Of a stretch of DNA of 64,000 bases, positions 8,781 to 17,189 are shown piece by piece. Source of the DNA: Massilia alkalitolerans DSM 17462. Its GTDB lineage: Bacteria; Pseudomonadota; Gammaproteobacteria; Burkholderiales; Burkholderiaceae_D. A model generated the notes under the pieces. The model saw only the letters and a program-made list of their open reading frames with translations, searched no databases and was not told the origin of the DNA. Every line of letters begins with the position of its first letter. Position 1 is the first letter of the stretch. Both the position numbers and the translations under genes were made by a program. Location of the stretch: assembly GCF_000427785.1 (NCBI RefSeq), contig NZ_ATYR01000008.1:1-64000 (forward strand). Reading direction: 5' to 3'.

Positions 8781-11651
8781 TCAGGGCAGGCGTGGACTCT
8801 CCGGCGGCCCCAGATAGCTCGGCTTCAGCCCGCCCAGGTCGACCACCATCTTCTGCACGACCAGGCCCGGATCGATGGCCCATACCTTGAGCGTCCTGAC
8901 GCCCGGCTTGTCGATCGTGTGCGTCGTGGTGAAGCTTGCCGCGCCGTCGCTGACGATTTTCGACCAATGCCGCTCGGAGCCGTCGGCATGCACGTTGACG
9001 ATCTGCGGCTTCTCATCGTCGATCGATACGGCGAAGCGGAAGCCCTGCCCCGGCTGGAACTTGAGCGTCGGCGCCAGGATCGTCTGCACTGTCACCTTGC
9101 CGGTGGTGACGACCTGCATGCGGTACTCGAGGCGCATGCCGTCCCTCCCTGTCAAGACGGCGGGCGCATCCACAGGCAAGGTCGTCATCCCCGAGCCGGT
9201 GCGGCCGTGATCCGGCACCAGCAGCCACTGGCGGCCTTTCGGCGCCACCGCACGTGCGTGCCTGGCCGCTTCGATCGATACCACCCCACCGGTCTCCACG
9301 AACGCGCCCTTCTCTGCCGAACGCAGTGTCGACAGCGGCAGCTTGACCCGCGCCTTCGCGCCTTGCGGACCGTGAACCGTGAGCGTCGCCGCGTCGACGC
9401 CAAGCGGAACCTCGTCCCAGCGCACGCCGATCAGGACCCGCTGGTCGCGCGTCACCGTGCCGCTCGGGTGGCTGATCGTCACCCATGGCTGGTCGGCGCT
9501 GACCTGGTAAGAGAACGGTGTCTCGCCGCGATTGAACACCTCGATGAAGCGCGGCTGCCGGTCGAACGGGTTCACCGCGGGCAGCGTCAGCACCGGCTGG
9601 CCCCAGCGCGGCCAGGCATGCTCGGCGCCTTCGGCAGCCACGCCCATCTCGGCTTCTTTCGTGGTCTGGATCTCGCTCACCGGCGGCATCACGTTACGTG
9701 GCGGCTGGTTCCAGAAGGTGTAGCCGAGGTGTACCTGCGACATCATGTGCTTCCACTTTCCGCCCGCCAGGTCCTCGTGATACTGGCGAGTCAGCTCTGC
9801 ATCGGCACGGAACAGCTCCCGCACCCGCGCGGCCAGGTCGTTGGCGGAAGCCCTTCCCTGCGCCGCGTACAGGCGGTTGCGTGCGGAGGCGGCATACAGC
9901 TCGTTGACGATGGCCCCTGCCCTGGCCGGGTGCAGCACCAGCTGGAAGAAGGCGTCGCGCTTGGCCTCGGGGAGCTGGGCGTAAATCTGCTCGGCACGCG
10001 CGGCGATGGCCTGGTACTCGGCGACCACGCGTTCGGCTTCGTTGTAGTTCAGCAGGCTGTACGTGTTCGGCTCGAGCTGTTCGGGCTTCCTGCGGCCGTT
10101 GTACTTGGTGTACTTGGCGACGATGTCGGCGATATCGGTCGCGTGTTCCGTGCCGAACTCGCGCTCGGCCCAGAGTGTCAGGTACTCGGGCAGGCGCTCG
10201 GCCGGCCACCTGGCCGGGTTCCAGGCGTAGGTCAGGAAGAATTCGATCGGCACTTCCATCGGTTTCAGGTCGCCGACGTTGACGATCCACAGGCGGTCCG
10301 CCTGGTACTTCCAGGCCAGGTGCATCTGCTCCCAGATCTTGGGGATCGGCGTCACGTTCAGCCACTTGTACGAGCGCGGCCCGCCCACGTAATCGAAGTG
10401 GTAGTACACGCCGGCGCCACCCGGACGCTTGCGCTCGGCCGCGGTCGGCAGGCGGCGGATATTGCCCCAGTTGTCGTCGCACCACAGCAGGGTCACGTCG
10501 TCCGGCACGCGCATGCCCTTCTCGTAGTAATCCTGCACTTCCTTGTACAGCGCCCACAACTGCGGCACCCTGGTCACGTCGCGATCGAGCTCGCGGGCGA
10601 TGATGTCGCGCTGGTCGCGGACGATCTTTTCCAGCAGCGAGACGTTCGATTCTTCCGACATCGGTTCGTCGCCATCGCCGCGCATGCCGAGCGTGACGAC
10701 CTTCTCGAAGCCTTTGGTATGACGTACGCCCTCGGTCCAGAACCTGGCCAGCGTGTCGGCATTGCGGCTGTAGTCCCACGGCCCCTTGCCGTAGCGGCCC
10801 CACTCCTGGTGCGCACGCATCATCGGCTCGTGGTGCGAGGTGCCCATCACGATGCCATAGTCGTCGGCCAGTTTGCCGTTGGCCTTGTCGTCGTCATAGA
10901 AGGCGTTGTTCCACATGGCGGGCCACAGGTAGTTGCCGCGCAAGCGCAGGATCAGTTCGAACACCTTCGCGTAGAACTTGCTGTTGTAGTCGCCGTAGGT
11001 CGCCTTGACCCAACCGGTCAATGCCGGCGCCTCGTCGTTGAGGAAGATCCCGCGGTACTTGACCACGGGTGCGTCGTCGATGCGCTGCGGCGCTGCGATG
11101 TTCACCTGCGCGCGCCTGGTCACGGGCACGTCCGCCCAGAAGTGCCAGGGCGAGACGCCGATCTGCTCGGAGATCTCATAGATACCGTAGATGGAGCCGC
11201 GCTTGTCGCTCCCGGCCACGACCAGCGCGCGCTCGACGCCGGGCATGGGACGGTGCACGGTCTGCACCAGGTAGCCCTCCCACTTCCCCTTGATGCCCGA
11301 GACGTCCAGCTTGCCGCTGGCAACCAGGCCGTCGATCAGCGCGCTGTTGCCCAGCGTGCCGAGAATGACCACGTCCGCGCCGCTCGGCAGCGTGGACCGG
11401 TGCAGGACCGGCCGTACGCTGCCGACCTTCTCGATATCGGCTTGCAGGTCGGCCGCTGCACGAAGGACGCCGGCATGATCCGCCGGGTCGACATAGATCG
11501 GCGCGGCACCGCCTGCCTTGACGAGTGCAACGCTGCCTGCCTGGGCAGACTCGAAGTTGACGATGCTTGGCTTGCCGATGGCATGGGCCGGCTGGTTCAA
11601 CGCGAACGAGGCCACCAGGGCGGCGCAGGCGCCGTAGAGCTTTTTGTTCAT
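8781..11651 (-). CDS. GH115-family alpha-glucuronidase (xylan side-chain removal)
   Basis: The 956-residue secreted protein has a type I signal peptide (about residues 1-24, ending A-H-A). The layout fits GH115: an N-terminal domain with V-V-I-L-G-T-L-G-N-S, the catalytic barrel from about 190 (K-Y-R-G-I-F-L-N-D-E, G-N-Y-L-W-P-A-M-W, M-G-T-S-H-H-E-P-M, G-M-R-G-D-G-D-E), then helical and C-terminal beta domains. GH115 enzymes remove (4-O-methyl)-glucuronic acid from internal and terminal xylose of glucuronoxylan. A LacI-type operator lies 42-55 bp upstream of the start, where it could block transcription. It is divergent from the TonB-dependent receptor and probably co-transcribed with gudD. 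Confidence 0.9.
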   Translation of the reverse strand: MNKKLYGACAALVASFALNQPAHAIGKPSIVNFESAQAGSVALVKAGGAAPIYVDPADHAGVLRAAADLQADIEKVGSVRPVLHRSTLPSGADVVILGTLGNSALIDGLVASGKLDVSGIKGKWEGYLVQTVHRPMPGVERALVVAGSDKRGSIYGIYEISEQIGVSPWHFWADVPVTRRAQVNIAAPQRIDDAPVVKYRGIFLNDEAPALTGWVKATYGDYNSKFYAKVFELILRLRGNYLWPAMWNNAFYDDDKANGKLADDYGIVMGTSHHEPMMRAHQEWGRYGKGPWDYSRNADTLARFWTEGVRHTKGFEKVVTLGMRGDGDEPMSEESNVSLLEKIVRDQRDIIARELDRDVTRVPQLWALYKEVQDYYEKGMRVPDDVTLLWCDDNWGNIRRLPTAAERKRPGGAGVYYHFDYVGGPRSYKWLNVTPIPKIWEQMHLAWKYQADRLWIVNVGDLKPMEVPIEFFLTYAWNPARWPAERLPEYLTLWAEREFGTEHATDIADIVAKYTKYNGRRKPEQLEPNTYSLLNYNEAERVVAEYQAIAARAEQIYAQLPEAKRDAFFQLVLHPARAGAIVNELYAASARNRLYAAQGRASANDLAARVRELFRADAELTRQYHEDLAGGKWKHMMSQVHLGYTFWNQPPRNVMPPVSEIQTTKEAEMGVAAEGAEHAWPRWGQPVLTLPAVNPFDRQPRFIEVFNRGETPFSYQVSADQPWVTISHPSGTVTRDQRVLIGVRWDEVPLGVDAATLTVHGPQGAKARVKLPLSTLRSAEKGAFVETGGVVSIEAARHARAVAPKGRQWLLVPDHGRTGSGMTTLPVDAPAVLTGRDGMRLEYRMQVVTTGKVTVQTILAPTLKFQPGQGFRFAVSIDDEKPQIVNVHADGSERHWSKIVSDGAASFTTTHTIDKPGVRTLKVWAIDPGLVVQKMVVDLGGLKPSYLGPPESPRLP

Positions 11652-11692
11652 TTTGCTTTTGGTAAAGTAGTTGTCTCAATGTTGCGCCTTGG

Positions 11693-11706
11693 TGGTAGCG
11701 CTAACT
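11693..11706. promoter_or_regulatory. LacI-family operator upstream of GH115 gene
   Basis: T-G-G-T-A-G-C-G-C-T-A-A-C-T has the near-perfect dyad around a central CG typical of LacI-family operators. It closely resembles the XylR boxes described for xylan/xylose regulons of Xanthomonas and Caulobacter. It shares the core T-A-G-C-G-C-T-A-A-C with the second copy at 12044. No lacI-type gene is in the window, so the regulator would be encoded elsewhere. Confidence 0.75.
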
Positions 11707-12043
11707 TTTTTGTCGGACGGCGCTGCTGGAGCGAGTGCCCCAGGAGGGAAGCCGCTACCCCTGCCACTTCCTGCAAAACCATGTTTTGACGCTGCCACAT
11801 GGGCATAAGATACACATTGCACAGCTAAATTAACAACAGATTTACGAAATATTTTTCCGCTGCCATATCCTTCTACGTCGGAGAAGACGCGTCAATACGC
11901 CGCGTACATCCTAAGTTTTTCCTACAAAATCAAGCGCTTGACCCTATTTCCGGCTCCAGCTCCGCAGTATTCGGCCGCGAGATTCCAACTTTTTATGTAC
12001 AAAACCTGTTGACTCGTTAATGTAAACGGTCCAACATTGCAAA

Positions 12044-12057
12044 TGATAGCGCTAACA
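12044..12057. promoter_or_regulatory. LacI-family operator upstream of TonB-dependent receptor
   Basis: T-G-A-T-A-G-C-G-C-T-A-A-C-A has the same core palindrome as the copy at 11693-11706, 351 bp away. It lies 153 bp upstream of the receptor start, so a long leader or an upstream promoter is implied. Two operators flanking one divergent region suggest joint repression, perhaps with looping. Confidence 0.75.
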
Positions 12058-12209
12058 ACAGAACTCGACGGGCTGTGCGGACTCCGGTGACGGAGGCAAT
12101 ACCAGGACACGGTGCGCGAAACGGTCGGCCTATCCGATTCACTATAAAAACCTTGCGCCGCCAGTCGAGCGCACAGCGGCACGATCCGCCTGATATTGGA
12201 GACTAAAGC

Positions 12210-15200
12210 ATGGAGAAATACCAACGAGGCGCTGCCCTGCACCGCCTGCAGGGAGTGAACGGCAAGATCTTCATTACCACCGTCCTGGCGGGAATGATCT
12301 CGAGCGCTTTCGCTCAAACCACGTCCAGCGAAGCGGGCGCGCCGAGCGCCCGGCCGGCCGAGGCAGCCGCGACCGCCGCCAAGGATGCCAAACCTGTCGT
12401 TCCGGTCGTCGTCGTGAGCGGCTTTCGCAGTTCCCTGGCCGAATCGGCCGCCGAAAAACGGGAAAACATCGGCCTGACCGACACCGTGTCTTCGGAAGAC
12501 ATGGGCAAGTTCCCGGATCCGAACATCGCCGACGCGCTGGCGCGCGTACCCGGCGTGCAGGTGACCCGCGCCAGCATCGACGGCGAAGGCCTGAACATCT
12601 CGATCCGCGGGATGGGCCCCGCCTTCACGCGGGTCCTGCTCAATGGCGCGCCGATGGCGTCGGCCTCGGCCGGCAGCTGGGGCGGCAACATCAGCGCCAA
12701 CCGCGAAGTGGACATGGACTTCCTGCCGTCCGAACTGTTCCGCCGCGCCACCGTCTACAAGAGCCAGCAGGCCAGCGTGATCGAAGGCGGCATCGCCGGC
12801 ACCGTCGACATGCGCAGCGTGCGCCCGTTCGACAAGTCCGGGCTGCGCTCGGCCTTCACCGTGTCCGGCAATTACCGCGACCTGCACGGCAAGAAAGGCC
12901 ATACCGGCTCCGGCCTGATCAGCAACACCTGGGACACCCGCAATTGGGGCCGCGTCGGCGCGCTGGCCGGCGTCGCCTGGGGCAAGACCGATTACAAGAC
13001 CGACGCCTTCCAGGTGGTCGAGATGCGCAACTTCCAGCTCAAGGCCAACCAGGCCACGGCGGCGGACAATCCCAACAATACCGGTGGCGGCCACCAGGCC
13101 ACCCCGGACACGGTGCCGGCGGGCCTGGCCCTGGACGCCTTGCCCGAGTACGCCCGCTCGGTGCTGGTCGCCGGCCGTCCGATCGACCGCGCGATGCTGC
13201 TGGCCCTGAATCCGGGCGCCTCGATCAAGCAGATCGACAATGGCTTGATGGGCCGTCTCGGGCGCCACATGCTGTACGAAGGCTCGCGCAACCGCGTCGG
13301 CGGCACGGTCAGCCTGCAATGGCAGCCGAACGAGCGCCTGGACTTCTATATGGACACCATCGTGGCCCGCAAAGGCAACGAGATGGTGCAAGAGGCCATG
13401 AACGTCGGCACCCGCGCCAATGTCCCGATCCCGATCGGCATGGAATTCGACCGCAGCGATTGCACCTACGGCTGCACCGTCACCAAGGCAACCCTCGCCA
13501 ACACCTTCTGGGGGCTGGAGTACCGCCCGATGAAGGAGAATACGAAGTTCTACAGCATCAACCCGGGCTTCGAGTTCCGCCTGGCCGAAAAATGGACCAT
13601 CGACGGCCACCTGAACAAGACCCGCAGCACCTTCTATCGCGACATGCCGTCCGTGTTGCTGGCGACGCGTTCGCCCAACTCGGTGATCGAGTACGACAAC
13701 ACCGTGCCGGGCCAGCCGCCGACCTACACCGGCAATGTGGACGTCAACGATCCGGCCAACTTCGGCTGGTACCAGGCCGGTCCGGGCCTGTCCGGCCTGC
13801 GCATGAGTCTGTTCGAACGCACCAACAACACGCAGGGCGGGCGCCTGAACCTGACCTGGGGCGATAGCGACTTCAACATCAAGGTCGGTGCGACGATGGA
13901 CGACATCGAGCGCCGCTACCAGGACTTCTCGCTGGCCGACGCATGGATGAACGTCGCTTGCGGCAACAACGTCAACGTGCGTTTCTGGTCGCCCAACACC
14001 CAGCTGCGCAATCCAGGCTGCGATGGCCGCAATGCGTCCGGTCCGATGCTCGATGCCGCTACCGCCTACCCGGGCTACGGGACCAAGGCCACGGCCGGCC
14101 AGAACACGCCGCTGGCCTACCTGGGCTCGGCCGTGCCGAACGCCAAGGTGCCCGAGTACCTGCGCCCCTCGGACCATGGTTTCGTCACCCTGGACTGGAA
14201 CAAGTTTGCGCAAGATACGGATTACCAGTACTTCCGCGACAACATCTACCGTGGCTACGGTGCCGGCACCAGCGGCGGCTATATCCGCGAAAAGGTCAAG
14301 GCCGGCTACGTGGAGACCAACGGCCGTACCAAGGTGCTTGGCCGCACCCTGCGCTACAACCTCGGCGTGCGCGTGGCCGAAACGGACCAGACCATCGGCA
14401 CCACCAACCGCGTGGCCGATTCGCGCAATAATCCGACCAACGGCGCCAACGACAATGGCGGCCGCTACGAGGACATCCTGGCCTGGCAATATGAATCCAC
14501 CAGCTACCGCAACTATCTGCCCTCGCTGACTGCCGCCTACAACATCCAGCCGGACCTGATCGCCCGCCTGTCGACCTCGAAGTCCATGACGCGCGCCAAC
14601 CCGACCGAACTGCGGCAAACCCGCTTGACGCTGGACCAGAGCGTACGCCAGGGCAACCTGACCAATCCCAAGCTCCAGCCCTTCGAGGCCATGAACCTCG
14701 ACATCGGCCTGGAGTACTACATGAGCCGCGAAGCGTATGTGGCCGTGGGACTGTTCGCCAAGGACATCACCAACCGTCCCGGCACGGACCGCGTCATGTA
14801 TACCCTGGCGCAGCTCGACGCCCTGTACGGCGAGGGCACGACGATCGGCCTGACCGCCGCTCAGGAAGCGGCCGTGCTCGCCAGCGGTGGGCGCGACAAG
14901 CACCTGGTCGAACTCTCTTCGCCAGTCAATATCGATACCAAGCTGAAGGTGCGCGGCGTCGAGCTGACCTGGCAGCAGCCGCTCGACATGCTGCCGGTGA
15001 AGGGCTTCGGCTTCACCGCCAACTTCACCTACGCCAAGCAGACGGACGACGCCCTGAATGCGCCGCCGATCGCCGGCGTGCCGCCCCGTACCAGCAACCT
15101 GACCCTGTATTACGAGCGTAACGGCCTGTCGGCCCGGGTCTCGCGCAACTACACGGCGGAACACGTCAGCAACAACAACACCGGCCTGATCAACATCCCG

Positions 15201-15422
15201 GGCGGCGCCTACGGCTACGCCGTGGCACGCACCCAGATCGATGCCACGGTCGGCGCGAACCTGAAACGGATGTTCGGGTTCCGCTACAACACCGACCTGA
15301 CGCTGAGCGTGGTGAATGCCAACAATGCGATCGGCCAGAGCTACACGCAGTTCAGCAACGCGATCTCGGACAACAACGAGACCGGCCGCAGTTACACCTT
15401 GTCGCTGCGCACGGCGTTCTGA
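12210..15422 (+). CDS. TonB-dependent receptor for xylan-derived oligosaccharides (inferred substrate)
   Basis: The 1070-residue outer-membrane protein has a signal sequence ending near A-F-A (about residue 34) and a Pro/Ala-rich linker. The plug domain includes F-P-D-P-N-I-A-D-A-L-A-R-V-P-G-V and R-G-M-G-P-A-F-T-R-V-L-L-N-G, and a long beta-barrel ends in a terminal Phe. The size and plug sequence are those of the large receptors used for carbohydrate uptake in Xanthomonas, Caulobacter and Massilia relatives. There is no N-terminal sigma/anti-sigma signalling domain. Neighbouring GH115 and GH43 genes and the shared operators suggest glucurono- or arabino-xylo-oligosaccharides as substrate. 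A strong terminator follows. Confidence 0.9.
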   Translation: MEKYQRGAALHRLQGVNGKIFITTVLAGMISSAFAQTTSSEAGAPSARPAEAAATAAKDAKPVVPVVVVSGFRSSLAESAAEKRENIGLTDTVSSEDMGKFPDPNIADALARVPGVQVTRASIDGEGLNISIRGMGPAFTRVLLNGAPMASASAGSWGGNISANREVDMDFLPSELFRRATVYKSQQASVIEGGIAGTVDMRSVRPFDKSGLRSAFTVSGNYRDLHGKKGHTGSGLISNTWDTRNWGRVGALAGVAWGKTDYKTDAFQVVEMRNFQLKANQATAADNPNNTGGGHQATPDTVPAGLALDALPEYARSVLVAGRPIDRAMLLALNPGASIKQIDNGLMGRLGRHMLYEGSRNRVGGTVSLQWQPNERLDFYMDTIVARKGNEMVQEAMNVGTRANVPIPIGMEFDRSDCTYGCTVTKATLANTFWGLEYRPMKENTKFYSINPGFEFRLAEKWTIDGHLNKTRSTFYRDMPSVLLATRSPNSVIEYDNTVPGQPPTYTGNVDVNDPANFGWYQAGPGLSGLRMSLFERTNNTQGGRLNLTWGDSDFNIKVGATMDDIERRYQDFSLADAWMNVACGNNVNVRFWSPNTQLRNPGCDGRNASGPMLDAATAYPGYGTKATAGQNTPLAYLGSAVPNAKVPEYLRPSDHGFVTLDWNKFAQDTDYQYFRDNIYRGYGAGTSGGYIREKVKAGYVETNGRTKVLGRTLRYNLGVRVAETDQTIGTTNRVADSRNNPTNGANDNGGRYEDILAWQYESTSYRNYLPSLTAAYNIQPDLIARLSTSKSMTRANPTELRQTRLTLDQSVRQGNLTNPKLQPFEAMNLDIGLEYYMSREAYVAVGLFAKDITNRPGTDRVMYTLAQLDALYGEGTTIGLTAAQEAAVLASGGRDKHLVELSSPVNIDTKLKVRGVELTWQQPLDMLPVKGFGFTANFTYAKQTDDALNAPPIAGVPPRTSNLTLYYERNGLSARVSRNYTAEHVSNNNTGLINIPGGAYGYAVARTQIDATVGANLKRMFGFRYNTDLTLSVVNANNAIGQSYTQFSNAISDNNETGRSYTLSLRTAF

Positions 15423-15463
15423 TCCAACCCCTCCTGGGCGGGCCGTACTGGACCGCCGTTTCC

Positions 15464-15494
15464 CCCGCGAGCCCCGCTGCTCGCGGGTTTTTTT
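15464..15494 (+). terminator. Rho-independent terminator after the TonB-dependent receptor
   Basis: An 8-bp perfect stem (C-C-C-G-C-G-A-G / C-T-C-G-C-G-G-G) with an 8-base loop is followed directly by seven T. It lies 42 bp after the receptor stop and 13 bp before the next gene, so the downstream GH43 genes depend on read-through or on their own promoter. Confidence 0.88.
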
Positions 15495-15506
15495 GCTGAG
15501 GCCTGC

Positions 15507-17189
15507 ATGGTTTTTCAACGATATATCGCCACCATCGGCATCGCGCTCGGCCTCGCCGCCTGCGCGGGACCGGCGAGCATGGACGGCGCGCCCGGTACCG
15601 CCGCCCATTTCGAACGCTTCTCCTACGAGGGCCGGTCGCAGGAAAAGGCGAAGCCTGACGCGACGCAGTACCGAAATCCGATCCTGTCCGGCTACTATCC
15701 CGACCCTTCCGTGCTGCGCGTGGGCGACGACTACTACCTGATTAACTCCTCGTTCACCAACTTCCCCGGGCTGCCGCTGTTTCATTCGCGCGACCTGGTC
15801 AACTGGACCCAGGTCGCCAACGTCATCGACCGCCCCTCCCAGTTCAGCTTCAAGGGCCTGCGCTCGTCGCGCGGCATCTACGCGCCGGATATCTCGCACC
15901 ACAAGGGGATCTTCTACGTGGTGACCACCTGCGTCGACTGCGGCGGCAACGTGGTGCTGACCGCCACCAATCCCGCCGGCCCGTGGTCGGACCCGCGCAA
16001 GCTGGCATTCGGCGGCATCGATCCGTCGCTGTTCTGGGACAGCGACGGCCGGGTCTACCTGGTCGGCAACGACGCACCCGCGGAGAAGCCGCGCTACGAC
16101 GGCCACCGGGCCATCTGGGTGCAGGAGTTCGACCCGGCGACGCTCGCCGTCAAGGGCGAGCGCACGCTGCTCGTCAACGGCGGCGTGGACATCGCGGCCA
16201 AACCGAGCTGGATCGAAGGCCCGCACATCTTCCGCCGCGGGCAGTACTACTACCTGATCGCGGCCGAAGGCGGCACCGGCGACAATCACTCCCAGGTGGT
16301 GTTTCGCGCCACCAGCGTGCGCGGCCCCTTCCTGCCCCACGAGCGCAATCCCATCCTCAGCCAGCGCAAGCTCGACCCGGCACGATCGAATCCGGTGACC
16401 TCGGCCGGTCATGCCAAGTTCGTCCAGATCCGGGACGGCAGCTGGTGGGCAACGTTCCTGGCCACCCGCCCTTACGGCGACGGCCTGTACAACATCGGCC
16501 GCGAGACCTTCCTGCTACCGGTCACGTGGAGGGACGACTGGCCGGTGGTGCTCGAGGACGGCAAGCCGATTCCCTTCGTCGCCCTCAGGCCCAATCTGCC
16601 GGCCCAGCCGCGTCCGGCCCTGCCCGCGTCGGGCGACTTTGCCTACACCGACGAGTTCACCGGCGCGCGCCTGTCCGACCAGTGGGTCGGCATCCGGACG
16701 CCGCTGCGGCCCTTCCACCGCGTCGAAGGCGGCCGGCTGGTGCTGGAGCCGGCCGGACAGCTCGGCGACCTGGACAGCACGCCGGCCTTCATCGCGCGCC
16801 GCCAGCAGCATCATGTGGCCAAGGTGTCGACCAGGCTGCGCTTCCGGCCCGCCGCGGAAGGAGACCGCGCCGGCCTGGTAGCCTACCAGAGCGACGCCTC
16901 GCACCTGTTCTATGGGCTGACCAGGCTTGGCGGACGCACCGTGATCGCGCTGTACGTGCGGGAAAAGGCGGCGGCCGACCGCCTGCTGGCCAGTGTCCCG
17001 GTCGACGGCGATGCGGCCGAGCTCCAGATCGAAGCGGACGGCGGACGCATGCGCTTCAGCTACACGTCCGGCGGCACGAACCACGTGCTGCGGTCCGACG
17101 TCGACGCACGCTTCCTGTCGACCGGCAAGGCCGGGGGCTTCACGGGCACGATCATCGGTCCCTATGTGTGGCGCGAGGGAACACGATGA
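15507..17189 (+). CDS. GH43-family glycoside hydrolase, predicted lipoprotein (beta-xylosidase/arabinofuranosidase)
   Basis: The 560-residue protein begins with a lipoprotein signal (lipobox L-A-A-C, Cys19). The five-bladed propeller of GH43 spans about residues 55-370, followed by a C-terminal beta-sandwich (about 375-560). Expected catalytic acids are D66 (Y-Y-P-D-P-S), D172 (G-G-I-D-P-S-L-F) and E237 (W-I-E-G-P-H). The domain pair is typical of beta-xylosidases acting on xylo-oligosaccharides, though arabinofuranosidase activity cannot be excluded. Its TGA overlaps the ATG of the next GH43 gene by four bases, so the two are translationally coupled. Confidence 0.9.
   Translation: MVFQRYIATIGIALGLAACAGPASMDGAPGTAAHFERFSYEGRSQEKAKPDATQYRNPILSGYYPDPSVLRVGDDYYLINSSFTNFPGLPLFHSRDLVNWTQVANVIDRPSQFSFKGLRSSRGIYAPDISHHKGIFYVVTTCVDCGGNVVLTATNPAGPWSDPRKLAFGGIDPSLFWDSDGRVYLVGNDAPAEKPRYDGHRAIWVQEFDPATLAVKGERTLLVNGGVDIAAKPSWIEGPHIFRRGQYYYLIAAEGGTGDNHSQVVFRATSVRGPFLPHERNPILSQRKLDPARSNPVTSAGHAKFVQIRDGSWWATFLATRPYGDGLYNIGRETFLLPVTWRDDWPVVLEDGKPIPFVALRPNLPAQPRPALPASGDFAYTDEFTGARLSDQWVGIRTPLRPFHRVEGGRLVLEPAGQLGDLDSTPAFIARRQQHHVAKVSTRLRFRPAAEGDRAGLVAYQSDASHLFYGLTRLGGRTVIALYVREKAAADRLLASVPVDGDAAELQIEADGGRMRFSYTSGGTNHVLRSDVDARFLSTGKAGGFTGTIIGPYVWREGTR

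Larger units (their letters stand above)
11652..12209. other. Divergent control region between GH115 gene and TonB-dependent receptor
   Basis: This 558-bp gap contains two LacI-type operator palindromes (11693-11706 and 12044-12057) and AT-rich patches around 11815-11865 and 12015-12060 that could hold promoters for the two divergent genes. No open frame here looks coding. A partly symmetric site (C-G-T-T-A-A-T-G-T-A-A-A-C-G, 12015-12028) lies just upstream of the second operator. Confidence 0.7.

Noticed and set aside
8763..11789. Open frame of about 1000 codons on the plus strand opposite the GH115 gene
   Set aside because: Shadow of a clearly identified gene; His/Arg/Val-rich with no motif.
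12015..12028. Partly symmetric C-G-T-T-A-A-T-G-T-A-A-A-C-G as a third operator
   Set aside because: Symmetry is incomplete and it does not share the core of the two LacI-type sites.
11922..16412. Very long open frame on the minus strand (about 1500 codons) opposite the TonB-dependent receptor
   Set aside because: It is a GC-rich shadow of the receptor and GH43 genes; composition is unlikely and no family motif is seen.
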